Below, one piece after another: positions 52,277-62,759 of a stretch of DNA of 64,000 bases. The position numbers and the translations under genes were made by a program. Source of the stretch: Rebecca billardiae RCC1528 (lineage: Eukaryota > Haptophyta). Each line of letters starts with the position of its first letter. The first letter of the stretch is position 1. The notes beneath the pieces are model-generated. The model saw nothing but the letters and a program-made list of their open reading frames with translations, searched no databases and was not told where the DNA came from. The stretch lies in assembly GCA_965240325.2 (NCBI GenBank), contig OZ251238.1, forward strand, positions 620,001 to 684,000. The letters run 5' to 3'.

Positions 52277-52862
52277 GCGCGTGTGCGCACTTCGGCCTGC
52301 ATCAGCACTCCTAGCGCGCTGGCTGCCGCTCACGGCACAGCTGGCGGCGCACGGTCGCAGCCGCCGCGGCCGCCGGGACGACCGGGTCAGACGCCCGCGG
52401 GTCAGAGCGGCGGCCGCGGCAGGTTTCACTTTCAGGAATTCAGCGCGCGGCCGCACCACGGCGCCGGCGGGACTCCGGACTGCGGTCCGACGACTGTGAG
52501 TACGGCGACGCTGCTGCGCACAGCTGCTGCGTGTATGTATCACATTTCCCGCTAGTAGTCATCACGCGCATACTTCTATTGTCATCAACGCTAAGATATT
52601 GGCAAGTCAGTGCGTCGCTGCTGATGTCAGACCGTTCAAGGGTCAGTCACGTCGCCGATCGCCGCTGGGCGCAGCTGCGACCGACTCCGGGACGATGAGG
52701 GGTTGTACCGAATGACGACCGCCTCCGCGGGCAGTGGCCGGCGCACCGTCTCGATGGCGCGCGCGCCGCAAGATGCGTGCGCAAGCTGCGTGCCCATGCC
52801 GTCTGCACAATGGTCACCGCCGCGGCGCCATGACCAAGTTCGTCGTGTCCCGCGCCGGGCGC
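52277..52862. other. Convergent intergenic region
   Basis: Between the 3' ends of the cyclin and PsbO genes; no gene recognised. Confidence 0.4.
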
Positions 52863-54046
52863 TTAGTCATCGATGCCCGGGATGTGCGCCGACCACACGC
52901 CCTTCAGGAGGATCGTCTTGGGCGCCTTCGAGCCCATGTCGGTGTCCGACGCCTGCTTCGAGACGAAGGTGCCGGCGAAGTCGCCCGTCGACGCGTCCAC
53001 GGTCTCGACCGTCAGCTGCATGTTGCCGCCGAGCACGTCGAACACCTTGTTGTTCTCCTTGAAGAGCTTGGCGTCATCGCCCGCCTGCAGCGCCGGGAGC
53101 GCGACGGCCTGGTCGTAGCCCGTGGTGGTGCCGCGGCCCTTCGGGTCGAGGAAGAGGCCCGTGCGGTACGACGGCACGGTGAAATCGCCAGCGAGCTTGA
53201 GCCCCGGCTTGATCGAACCCTCCGTGCCCTTCGCGACAAGGTTCTTCACCGTGAAGAGGAACGGCACGCGCTCGCCGCCCGGCGTCTGCACAGTCGACGC
53301 CGCGTAGTCAATGCCTGCGGCGCCGCGCGAGCGGGCGAGCGCGGGCCGGTGCGTGGGAAGAGGCGTGAGCAGTCGAGCGCGCACGTGCGCACGAAGCCGG
53401 AGCGTGTGTGTGCGCGCGCAGTCGAGCACGAGGCCGCCGGGCCCAACGTCCGGGCCGCCATGCTGCCACGCCAAGTGCCCTGCGCCCAGTAACTGACAGC
53501 GCCGAGCGTGAAAGCGTGCGCGCGCGCACGCCGCAGCGCGTCGGCCTACGCACCATCCTTCTCCTTGAGGGTGACCTTGCCGCCCTCGCTGACCGCGTCA
53601 CCCTCAACGCCATAGAGCGTGTACGTCTGGCGCGTCATCATCTTGCCCGGGATCTCCTCGGTCGTCACCTGACCCTTCTTGTTGGTCGTCGTCTCAATCA
53701 CGAAGAACTCCTGCGGCTCCAAGCACATCTCGTCGAACTTGTTGAGCTTGCCGCCAATGTTGATCGAGCCCGTGCCCGAAATCGACGGGCACTTGTTTGC
53801 CAAGCCCGTGCCCTTGATCTGGTCGTAGGTCAGCGAGTTGTAGTCCGACTTCGAGAGGGCGTGCGCGCTGTCCGTCGCCACCGTCGCCGCGAACACCGCC
53901 GCGAGCGCCGCACCAGCGCCGGTCTCGACCGCGCGCGCGACGCCGCTCTTCGCCGCCGCCTTCGGCGAGAAGGCCGACCGCGCCGGGCCCGACTTCAGCG
54001 CGCCCGCACTCGCCGCCAGAGCCACCAAGGTGAAGGTACGCAGCAT
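52863..54046 (-). CDS. psbO: Photosystem II oxygen-evolving enhancer protein 1 (PsbO) precursor
   Basis: Exons 54046-53554 and 53314-52863 (GTGCGT..CAG) give 314 residues. The leader is tripartite: signal peptide (MLRTFTLVALAASAGA), a basic transit peptide with an SAF motif (ARSAFSPKAAAKSG), and a thylakoid-transfer segment (GAALAAVFAATVATDSAHA). The mature protein starts near LSKSDYNSLTYDQIKGTGLA. Further family blocks are KCPSISGTGSI, a CLEPQEFFV cysteine pairing with KCP, GGERVPFLFTVKNLVAKGTE and SKAPKTILLKGVWSAHI-PGID. PsbO stabilises the manganese cluster on the lumenal side of photosystem II. The leader matches plastids with four membranes and supports a secondary red-derived plastid. 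Confidence 0.96.
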
Positions 54047-55329
54047 TGTGACGACGAAGGAGCGAGACGCGGCCGCGGGGCTTCCAACACGACACAGCTA
54101 ATGGGTTACGCGTTAATTTGCGCCGATCTCCCGGACTCGGGCGCGTGGCCGCGTCTAGAATCTCCAAGTTCAGGCGCGATCGCGGCTTGATGAGAGTCCG
54201 GGGCTCTCGCTCACACCCAACGCCCGCCGTTCTCGAAACGCGCTCGAGATGTCAACGCACGAAGGCGCCTCGCGTCGCATGTACGGTGATTAACCATGGT
54301 GACGAGGGTTGTGCCCGGCGGCAGCACCCGCCCGGGAGTAGATCGAGCCACATGCCCGTGGCGCCGCTGGATGCGGCAGCCTTGACTCGGCCGCCGTTCA
54401 AGCCGTCCGTATGCAGCGTGTGAGGCAGCCGAGTCAGCACGCGCGTGGCGACACCACCCGAGGCGCGGTCTAAGCACAAATGTCGGTGCGAATATGTGAG
54501 TGGCCGGTGGGCGGTCCCGATCTTTTCTCCCGGCAAGCCTGCAGCGCGGAAGTACCGGCTGGTGCCGCAAGCTGCACCCTACCTGCGTGCGCGGCCCATA
54601 CGAAAGGCGCACGGTTGAGCCTCGGGCCACGGGCGAGCTAGCGCCCAGCAGGCGCAAACAGCACTGTCCTCGCAGCCCGCGGGGCACGCCGACTGCCACG
54701 CAACGTCGTATCCAACGCTGCCAAGTGCACGGGGTGAGAGAGAGACTTCTTGGCGCTCACGAGGAGAGCAAAGAATCAGGATTATTCTTGGAGCCACTGC
54801 TCGTCTGCTCGTGCGCTGCGGCCCGGCGCCATTCACACGGGCACACTCCCACCGGTCGCACCCGGCGTGGACGGACGGTGTTGTCGACTCCAGGTTTTGA
54901 AGCGTGGCTCTCGGGCTGCCCCGGTGATGCTCGTGCGCTGCGGCCCGGCGCCATTCACACGGGCACACTCCCACCGGTCGCACCCGGCGTGGACGGACGG
55001 TGTTGTCGACTCCAGGTTTTGAAGCGTGGCTCTCGGGCTGCCCCGGTGATGAACGCACCCGGCGGCTTGGATTGGCGCTGGGCTTGCTCAGACTCGACCG
55101 CGAGGAACGCTCGCCCGGGCGCCACGCGCGATGCTCGCGAGTCATTGGGTGGGGTCGTAGTAATTCTATGATTTAAACACGTCGAAAATGACTATATACA
55201 GCATTTTCAATTTCGGCCGCCATTTGGCATTTGCCCGCCACTAATTCCGTCATTTTGACGGATTTCATTATTATTTTCGCAAGTGACTCCCGCGCGCACG
55301 CGTGGCCGCGCCGGGACCTCCACCGCACG
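54047..55329. other. Intergenic region with tandem duplication
   Basis: Contains the 122-bp tandem repeat at 54806-55049; otherwise no gene recognised. Confidence 0.45.
54806..55049. repeat. Perfect 122-bp tandem duplication (2 copies)
   Basis: Copies 54806-54927 and 54928-55049 look identical, each from TGCTCGTGCGCTGCGGCCCG to TGCCCCGGTGA. The identity suggests a recent slippage or unequal-exchange event, or selective constraint. Confidence 0.93.
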
Positions 55330-56133
55330 ATGCTGCGGACGGGCGCGCGCATCGCGGCTGCAGGCACGGCGATAGGTGCCGCCGGCGGCGGCGTGCTGGG
55401 CTGGCGCTACGTCACGGACAAACCCTTCCGCACACACGTGCGAGAAGCGTATCCGTACATCGCTGCGCGCGTGGACGAGACGATGCGCACGCACGCGCCG
55501 CGGCGCTTTGTTGTGATGCGAGTCCAGGACGAGACGGACGCGGAGGATCCATCGGCTCCCTCGAACTGGCCCAACCTCGAACTGCCGTCGGTGGTGCCCG
55601 CGGAGACGCCCGCGCCCGCGACATCCGTGACGCCGGCAGCGGCAGAGCCGAGCGCGCGCTCGGCAAGCAGCTCAGTGATGCCGTCGTTGCCTGGAAGTAT
55701 TCTCTCAGCTGCGGACTCGTGGGCCCCGGAGAGCGGATCGGCCCTGCCGCCGGTGGTCGACGACGACCCCGAGGTGGATGGCGCACCTGCGCCGGAGCTC
55801 ACTTCCGCCCACCGCCTCATCGACGTCGAGCCGGCGCTCGCGGACGACGTGGCTGTCGAGGCGGCGACGGGCGCGCACGCGACGGTTGCGGGCGGCGACT
55901 TCCTCGGCCAGCTGCAGTGGCTCCGGGCGAAGGAGGCGCGCGCGCGCGAGCGGCTGCGCGAGACGCTCGAGTCACTCGACGACCACCGCAGACAGCTGCG
56001 CGCCGGCGGCGGGCTCCAGCCCGGCGGCGGCCGGCTGCTGGAGCTGGAGCAGAGCGCGCGCATGCTGCGCACCCAGCTGGACGACCTGGCCGCCGCCAAG
56101 CTCTCTGTCAAGGTGCGCGGGACTTTCCAGTGA
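55330..56133 (+). CDS. Hypothetical protein with N-terminal hydrophobic segment and coiled coil
   Basis: 267 residues from an ATG: MLRTGARIAAAGTAIGAAGG then VLGWRYVTDKPFRTHVREAY. The first 30 residues could be a mitochondrial presequence plus one membrane span. The middle is disordered and Pro/Ser/Ala-rich. Residues 190-260 form a charged coiled coil (LQWLRAKEARARERLRETLE, LLELEQSARMLRTQLDDLAA). The last codons GTGCGCGGG resemble a donor site, so the true C-terminus may lie in a further exon I could not find. The layout recalls mitochondrial inner-membrane organising proteins, but no family is recognised. Confidence 0.6.
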   Translation: MLRTGARIAAAGTAIGAAGGGVLGWRYVTDKPFRTHVREAYPYIAARVDETMRTHAPRRFVVMRVQDETDAEDPSAPSNWPNLELPSVVPAETPAPATSVTPAAAEPSARSASSSVMPSLPGSILSAADSWAPESGSALPPVVDDDPEVDGAPAPELTSAHRLIDVEPALADDVAVEAATGAHATVAGGDFLGQLQWLRAKEARARERLRETLESLDDHRRQLRAGGGLQPGGGRLLELEQSARMLRTQLDDLAAAKLSVKVRGTFQ

Positions 56134-56468
56134 CGACGCCGGCCCCCGGGCGGCAGGCCCGGCCGAGCCGCCGGCCTGCCGCGCTCGTGCGCCGTGGATG
56201 CGGCCGGACCAAAGCTCGGCACGCGCGACGCCTGCTCTGGTGGGCGCAGCCTGTTCTTGGCCTCGACAGAGCCAGAGGGTGCGAGGGCGCTGCTGGAACC
56301 CGTCTGTCTGTCTGTCGGCGGCGGCTGTTCTGCTGTGCACCGTTGGCGTGTCCCGCGTGGGCCGTGGCGCGTCTCGTGCGGGGCCGGCCGGCCGCGGGCC
56401 GCGCGGGGCCGCTGCTGCCGCCAGCTACTGCGTCTTACGCGGCTACTCAGATTACAGTTTACTAAGAA
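56134..56468. other. Intergenic region
   Basis: GC-rich, no gene supported; could hold a missing 3' exon of the upstream gene. Confidence 0.35.
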
Positions 56469-58033
56469 TGACCGCGTTCCGCGGTCTTTTTTCGTAGAAC
56501 GAACGTAGTTCGGGGCCCGCGGTGCACCCTCCGTCGGCTGCTGTCTCAGTCTGACATGTGTAACAGTTCGCCTGAGCTGCCACCGCCAACTCAGTCACTG
56601 CCGCCCACCGGGCCGGCGGGCCGAGGGCTGTCGCCGCGGGCCGCCGCGGGGACTAGCGGCCGGCGCGCGCGCGCAGGCAGGGCGAGAGGCGCTGGCGCGG
56701 CGCGAGCCGGCGCGTGCGCGCGAGCGGGCGCACCTGCTTGAGGTACTCGCCCTGCGCCATGCGCTCGACGACGGGCCGCTGGTCGCTCGTGCCGGCAGAG
56801 CGAGAGCGCGCGCCACTGCTGGCCCCGGCCTGCCGGCTGCGCAGCCTCGCACCGAGACCGACCGAGCGGAGCTCGGGGCGGTGGAACGAGGCGAGCGGCG
56901 CGTCGCGCCTGCCGCCGCGCGTGCGCGCCTGCTCCACCGCGCCGCCGTGCTCGCCCGCCGCCTCCTCCGCCGCGTCGGCCTCGAAGACGGCGGCTGCCAG
57001 CGGCAGGCTGAGCCGCGCGCGACTCACTCACACTGTGAGTCACACCCGCGGTCGCCTCGACAGCCATCTATCCACAGCTGCTCGAGCTGCTGGAGGGCGC
57101 CGCGACGATGGCAGCGCGGGCGCCCAGCGCGTCCGTTGCCGCGTCGCTCAGCTCGTCGAGCTCGGCGCCGCACTTCGTCAGCTTGGCGCCTAGCGCCTCC
57201 GCGTGTCACGTGCTCGTGCACGTCAGCCTGCTGATACGCCGCGGGTAACGCCGCCGCCCATCGGCACTTCTGGCATCTGCGCGCGCAGCTGCTGCAGCTC
57301 GACGGCGGAGTCGTCGCGGCTGGCGGCGAGGGTGCGCACCGCGTCGATTGCCGAGGCCTGCAGCCCGGTGATCGCCGCGTCGACGCGCGCCGCGATTTCC
57401 CCACGCAGCTCCTCGCGCCACGTGGCCGCCGCTCGCGTGCAGGCAGCTGGGCGCCGCTGCGCGACCCGCTCGCTCGGCGGTCGCTCTGCTCCGGGCGGCG
57501 AGCGACGAGCTCGCGTGCTCCGGACTCGGCTCGCCCTTGCGCGCTGCTCCTCGAGTGACGAACGCGCCCGCGGGCAGGCTGTTGCCCGTCGCCCCCGCCG
57601 CGATCTCGCCGCCCCCGCCGCGATCTCGTCGCGCATGCTCCGTGCGCAGCGCGACGCAACTGGTGCGCGCGCTCCGTGCCTGGCGCGCGCCTAGTAGGCG
57701 TAGCGGCAGCGAGGCCTGTTAACTGACTATGCTTGTTTTACTATGGTCATGTGCTTATTTACTATGGTCACAGTCTACCCACAATTACCCACCCTCGCAC
57801 ACTTGGACGTGGGTTTCGTTGATTCCTCTGACTATCAAAAGAGCGGACGCGTCCATTTCTCGCTGCAATGGATGTCTCTTGCGGTCTCAAAATTCGAAAC
57901 TCGGTCTCCTCCAGCCCTGAAAATCGTCCCCCATGGCCCATCCCTTTTTTCTTTGATCAAAGATCTTTTTGAAACGTGGTTAGGGCCCACGGAGCGGGCT
58001 CCACGCTGCGCGCTCCGCCCTGCACCGCGGGCC
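56469..58033. mobile_element. TIR element family E, copy 2 (1.57 kb)
   Basis: The left end is GACCGCGTTCCGCGGTC and GGCCCGCGGTGCA (56514-56526); the right end at 58021-58033 is the inverse TGCACCGCGGGCC. It is similar to 9515-11363 along the left kilobase (for example GGCGGGCCGAGG and CTCCGGACTCGGCTCGCCCT). The right 130 bp also match (AAAATCGTCCCCC, AAAGATCTTTTTGA, GCTCCGCCCTGCACC). It lacks several hundred bp present in copy 1 and carries gene-fragment-like sequence. Confidence 0.65.
56734..57640 (-). pseudogene. Decayed coiled-coil gene fragments inside element copy 2
   Basis: Protein-like blocks occur in different minus-strand frames. One has EIAARVDAAITGLQASAIDA and VELQQLRAQMPEVPM. The next has EALGAKLTKCGAELDELSDA and ends in a stop. 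The third has FEADAAEEAAGEHGGAVEQA and VVERMAQGEYLKQ, ending at a GTGCGC donor-like site (56733). The blocks cannot be joined into one frame without gaps, so I read this as captured and degraded gene sequence. The third block is also present in copy 1. The parent gene is unknown; an active gene with unrecognised introns is the alternative. Confidence 0.4.
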
Positions 58034-58462
58034 ATAAGCTCTAGACGCACACAGCTCAGGCAGGCGAGATGATTGACGCCCGCCCGCTTATAGCTCTGTA
58101 AAGACTAATAATAATAAACGCCGTAGCGGCCCGTAGGCGTAGCCCGGCTCCGCGTAGCCCGGGCTGCACGGCGCGGTCCCGACTCCGGACCTCCGGTCAG
58201 GCCGACAGGCGGTCTGCTATATTGCTGTCCGCCTAGCACTCCGGTCGCGCCGGACACTGGCTCGTCAATGTGACTCGTCCGAATAACGGAATATTGACTA
58301 GTGATGGCGGATATATCGGCCCGCGCGCCGATGCCTCGCCGACTTGCATCACTTGAGCATCATGATGATCATGCCCATGGCAGACAGACGGGCCGATGCA
58401 GCCGTGAGCCGCGACGTCGTCGGCGACGACCCGACCGGGCCCGGCGGGCCGGTGACCCGACG

Positions 58463-58607
58463 GACTCATTCTATGATTTAACGACACAGGTAGGACGATA
58501 ACGCGGGTCTCCTGATTCGTCGGCGGCAGTGCCCGATCGTCGACACGAAGTCGGCGTTGGTGGCAGAGCATAGCCTGCACCGCGATCGGTAAAGCTTGAG
58601 CGCGGCC
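58463..58607 (+). repeat. Dispersed repeat R2, copy b
   Basis: Matches 45354-45503, starting GACTCATTCTATGATTTA and ending TTGAGCGCGGCC, 20 bp before a GA microsatellite. Confidence 0.8.
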
Positions 58608-58626
58608 CCGGAGACGACCGATTGAT

Positions 58627-58627
<1 letters not shown>

Positions 58628-58695
<68 letters not shown>
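58628..58695. repeat. (AG)n microsatellite
   Basis: About 34 uninterrupted AG units. Confidence 0.98.
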
Positions 58696-58696
<1 letters not shown>

Positions 58697-59004
58697 ATAT
58701 TGGCGCCGATTCAGCCGCGCCCGACTTTAGACCGTCACCGATCCCGTCCGATCCGTGCGCAGTCCGATTGGCCCAAATCTCATTGGGCATTGGCGCCCTG
58801 AGATGGCGACGATATGCTAGTTTAAGTTATATAGCAGGCGGCGCATCATCATCAGACATCAGTCATCACGACTATACCGCTACTGCCTACTCGCGCTCAG
58901 TTTACTCACTCTTACAGACTTTATGACTAGGGATCCGCCGGTACTCCGTATCCGGGCCGAGAGGTCAGAGGGCGGCGGGTGCACGGCGGCACCATCGGCC
59001 GGCG

Positions 59005-61080
59005 TCAACGCAGCTCGTAGTACCGGCCGGTGGTCGGCTCGTAGTAGCAGTTGAGCACTGGGTCGAACTTGATCGAGATCGCGCCTCCGCCGCCCGACTG
59101 CTGCGCGCTGCCGCCCGTTGACGACGGCTCGGCCGACGCGGCCGCGTTCTGGGCGGCGCGGGCCGCCGCGTCGGCGATCGGCACGCCGAGCCGGCCGGTG
59201 ATGATCGCGTCGGCTTTCGCCGTCTGGTGCTCCGGACCGGCGCGCGCTGCGCTAGCACCGGCGCCAACCGAGCGCTTGACTCGACCGGGTCGACGGGCGG
59301 CCGCGCGCGGCTGCTTGGTCGCGCCCGCGGTAGCGGCCGCAGCCGCGGGCGGCGGCGCGAGCGGCCAGCGCGATTCATCAGCCGCGCTCGGTGCTTCCGC
59401 GGCGCCCAACGGTCGCCGCGCCGAGAGCGGGATCACCGGCGGCGAGAAGAGGCGCTCGTCCGCCGCTGCGGGTGCAGCGATCACCTCGGGGCGCGCCGTC
59501 GCGGTTGCGGCCGCGCGCGCGTCCGCTGCAGCCGCGTGCGCGTCCGCCTCCGCAGGCGCCAGGAGGGGCTCGCCGATCTGCGGCGTGTCGTCCGCGTCGG
59601 CGTCGTCCTCGAACGGCCCAGAGGGCGAGGGCGGCTCGAGGCGGAACACCGCCTCGACCTCGGCAGCGCTCGGGACGCTCGACGCGCCGGCGGCCGCGGC
59701 CACGGGCTCAGGTGCCTCGACCGGGGCGACACGGGCGGGCAGAGCGCGCCGAGCGCGCGGCCCGGCCGCGCCCACTGCGCCGCCCGCGCGCGGCTGACGC
59801 CCGGCCACGGGCGCGTTGACGGGGGCCGCCGGGTCGAGACCGAGCGTCGGCCGCGCCCGACGCGCCGCGCCCAACTCGACGGACGCGTCGCCCTCGCGCT
59901 CGTGCCTTGCAGCCGTGTGCGCGACGCCCACTCCCGGGCCGCCCGCGCCCGGCTCCGCCGGGTCCACTGAGCGGCGGGTGCGCCGGAACAGCTTACGTGG
60001 CGGTGCCTTTCCAGAGCCCCGCCCAGCGCCCGCGCCGGCCGGCGCAGCCTCGGCCCCAGCCCCAGCCGCCACGCCGGCGGCCGCGCCACTCGCCGTCGGC
60101 ACGACCGTGCCTCCTGTCAAGCGCCGCGAGGCGCGCGCTCGGGAGCCGAGCGGCGGCGGCGGGCTGCGCGTCGCGCCACCATGCTGCGCTGTGCCGTCTC
60201 TCCTCAGCCCCCCTCTGGGCGGCGGCGCTAGGTGGGCGTCGCGGCCGGGCGCGGGCTCGTCGAGCACGGCCTCGGCGCCGTGCGCCCGGGCCTCGGCCGC
60301 GCCCGCTCCACCCGTCGGCAGCGCCGGCTGCGCCCAGTCTGCGGCATCGCCGACAGTTGAAGGCGTGCGGTCTGCACGCGTGCGCTTGAGCGGCGAGCGC
60401 TGCGGGCTGCGCGGGCTCGGCGAGGGCAGCGGCGCCTCGATGGGCGGGATGGGCGGGCACGACTGCCTGTACCGCGGCGGGCCGCCGCCCGCCGCTGAGC
60501 CCAACGCCCGCGCGCTGGGCACGGGGATGCGCGAGGTCGGAATCCCGAGCTCAGCAAGCGCCAGCCTCGCCGCGGCGATGCCCGTGCGCGCGGGCTTGGC
60601 TGCGACGAGCGTGAGGGGCGGGACGGCGTTGGCGGACTGCAGCGCACGAGACGCATCGTGGCGCAGCTCGTGCGCCAGCGGGGAGGACGCCGCGTGCACC
60701 GGCTGCGCCGATGGCGGCACGAGGACTGGTGGTGGTGGCGGCGGCGGCGGCGGCGGATGCGGCAGTTGGCAGGCCAACTGCTGCGACGAGGGCGCAGAGA
60801 GCGCGGAGGGTAGGCCCATGCGCCGCGCATCGCCGAGTGGAGGGAGCTGCGCCCCTCGATCTCCTCGCGGCGCCGTGTGCGAGCGGAAGGGCCCCGCAGC
60901 GAGCGCGCGCGACTCGTGGCCACGCAGCTCGGGTGGCACAGCGCGCGGCGCGCGCCCGCGCCGGCTGACCACGGGGACAGGACCGACGGGTGAGCCCGCG
61001 AGCGGCGAGTGCGAGTCCAGCAAGGTGATGCGTGCATGACGCCCGCCGACCATGCCCGCGCTCGTCGGAGAGAGCTCCAT
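59005..61080 (-). CDS. Long disordered Pro/Ala-rich protein with C-terminal OCRE-like motif
   Basis: One uninterrupted frame of 691 residues from ATG 61080. Almost the whole chain is low-complexity Ala/Pro/Arg with one poly-Pro run (PHPPPPPPPPPP) and short basic patches (KLFRRTRRSVD, RRPGRVKRSVG). Only the last 22 residues look structured: ISIKFDPVLNCYYEPTTGRY, followed by a short tail. This aromatic repeat resembles OCRE motifs (Y-rich, binding proline-rich spliceosomal partners). The rest shows no family. The length of the open frame partly reflects GC content, but the conserved-looking tip and the absence of stops over 2 kb favour a real gene. It is divergent from the MsrB-like gene, 410 bp apart. 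Confidence 0.5.
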   Translation of the reverse strand: MELSPTSAGMVGGRHARITLLDSHSPLAGSPVGPVPVVSRRGRAPRAVPPELRGHESRALAAGPFRSHTAPRGDRGAQLPPLGDARRMGLPSALSAPSSQQLACQLPHPPPPPPPPPPVLVPPSAQPVHAASSPLAHELRHDASRALQSANAVPPLTLVAAKPARTGIAAARLALAELGIPTSRIPVPSARALGSAAGGGPPRYRQSCPPIPPIEAPLPSPSPRSPQRSPLKRTRADRTPSTVGDAADWAQPALPTGGAGAAEARAHGAEAVLDEPAPGRDAHLAPPPRGGLRRDGTAQHGGATRSPPPPLGSRARASRRLTGGTVVPTASGAAAGVAAGAGAEAAPAGAGAGRGSGKAPPRKLFRRTRRSVDPAEPGAGGPGVGVAHTAARHEREGDASVELGAARRARPTLGLDPAAPVNAPVAGRQPRAGGAVGAAGPRARRALPARVAPVEAPEPVAAAAGASSVPSAAEVEAVFRLEPPSPSGPFEDDADADDTPQIGEPLLAPAEADAHAAAADARAAATATARPEVIAAPAAADERLFSPPVIPLSARRPLGAAEAPSAADESRWPLAPPPAAAAATAGATKQPRAAARRPGRVKRSVGAGASAARAGPEHQTAKADAIITGRLGVPIADAAARAAQNAAASAEPSSTGGSAQQSGGGGAISIKFDPVLNCYYEPTTGRYYELR

Positions 61081-61490
61081 CTGCGCGAGCTGGGCGCGTG
61101 CAACCGCCGCAGGTGTGCGCTGGACGTCCGCGAAATCCCGAGCTGCGCTACAAGAGCGCGCAGCCGTTTTATCGGCGGCGTGCGCATCACTTTCCTCCTC
61201 GTCAAACCGATGTGTCTTGCTATTAATAGCGTGGTTTGTGGTACAACCCGCTCGCCGCGTGAAAAGCGGACCGTAGCTAATTATAAGCTATTATCGGCGG
61301 AGGGAGTTCGTCAACGACTTCTTTCGAAGTCTCGGGCTCTTAAAGATCACTCTGAGCGCTGACGTGACGAACCGGCCCCCACCTGGAGCCGACGCGTGCG
61401 CCGGTTGGGAGGCGAATAAAAGGGCAAAAAAAGCCAGAAAAGGGCAAAAAAAGCGAAAACTGTCGTCACGCCCGGAGCTCCAGAAAATCC
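61081..61490. promoter_or_regulatory. Divergent promoter region with repeated A-rich motif
   Basis: Contains two copies of AAAAGGGCAAAAAAAGC (about 61420-61454), 20 bp apart and close to the MsrB-like start. The function is inferred from position only. Confidence 0.3.
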
Positions 61491-62302
61491 ATGGAGCTGG
61501 AGCCTGCGGACAAGAAGCGGACCACGGGCCGTCGCTGCAGCCCCGTCGCATCAGCTACAGCAGCCATGGTGGGAGGTGGGGCGCTCATCATCATCGGGAT
61601 CGTCGTTTCGCGGGTTTCCGACCCCGCGCGCCTGAGCGGCCGCCCGCGCATCATGCGTGGCGATGAGTCGCTGATGACCTCGGGCAAGCACGGCTCGTGC
61701 GTGGGGCCGGTGCAATCGCCTCTGCGGTGGGGGTGCTCCGTGCAGACGTCAGACCAGATCTGCTGCTTCAACCGCCACTTTGCTGAGTACGCAGGCTACT
61801 GGGAGACGACGAGCTTCATGCAGGTGCCCGCCCGCACCGCGCCGCGCCCCTCTGCCGGCCACACATGTTGTGCGACGACGCGCTCACGTCAGTGACCGCA
61901 CCGCGTCGACCCTCGCGCCGGCAGGAGGCAAACCAGAAGCGCACCGTCTTCCGCGACCCTGTCACTGGTCTGCCCCTCTTCGTCGCACCCGTCGGCCGCA
62001 GCTGGCAGGCGTTTCTGGACGAGTCCAAGCGGCACGGCTGGCCCTCGTTCCGCACGAACGAGGTGGTGTGGGCGAATGTGCGCGTGCTGGGCAACGGCGA
62101 GACGGTCTCGGTGAACGGCACGCACCTCGGGCACAACCTGCCGGACATGAAGGGGGCGCGGTTCTGTATCAACCTCGTGTCCGTCGCTGGGCATGCCCTC
62201 GATGGTCGTGGCGACGACGAGCCGCCACCCGGCTTCGACGAGGATGGCGACGACGGCGACAGCGGTGGCGAGAGCGAGGAGGAGCAGGTTGCTGTGTCTT
62301 AG
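61491..62302 (+). CDS. Membrane-anchored MsrB (SelR)-like protein
   Basis: Exons 61491-61823 and 61925-62302 (GTGCCC..CAG, phase 0) give 236 residues. An N-terminal span (AAMVGGGALIIIGIVVS) anchors the protein. A cysteine-bearing block follows (VGPVQSPLRWGCSVQTSDQI, CCFNRHFAEYAGYWETTSF). The second exon has MsrB features: FRDPVTGLPLFVAPVGRSW, HGWPSF, THLGHNLPDMKGARFCINLV. The last Cys is at the MsrB catalytic position (family RYCIN). MsrB enzymes reduce methionine-R-sulfoxide. The CxxC zinc pairs of classical MsrB are not seen, so this is a divergent member. The tail is acidic (DEDGDDGDSGGESEEE). Confidence 0.68.
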
Positions 62303-62759
62303 CTCGGCAGCAGCGTACGGTGTGCATCACGGTGTGACCGCCGCGCGGACTGTCACCGACCGTGCGACCGTTCAGTAGCGCAGCATCGCTGCGGAGCCGA
62401 GCGGCCCACGTCGCCTGGCAGCCAGCGCAGCATCATGGCGGCCGCAGCGGCGCCGATTGCGGATTGGCCGGCGCGGCCGGCGACCGCGGGTCCGGGGCCC
62501 GGCGCCGTGCGGCGGGCGCCCGCGCCGTGCCCTGTGGACCCTGTGCATCGCTGAGTGGCCCGGCCGCCGGCGGCCGCCACGTGCGGGCAGCATTGGCAGG
62601 TGGCACACTGGCACTGAGGTAGTGTAAGTGGGCGGACCGATGGATGGGCCTTGAAGCGCGCTTCGCTGTAACCGGTGGAGACGCGTAGGTAGAGACGGTC
62701 GTGGAGTACAATATTAATATTACGCGTCAGAACGACGGTACAATAGCTAGGGGCCCACG
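62303..62759. other. Intergenic region
   Basis: Short GC-rich spacer with an ATATTAATATTA stretch just upstream of the next gene; no gene seen. Confidence 0.4.

Larger units (their letters stand above)
58034..59004. other. Repeat-bearing intergenic region
   Basis: Contains GTAGCCCGG-type short repeats near 58135-58165, R2 copy b and a GA tract; no gene seen. Confidence 0.45.
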
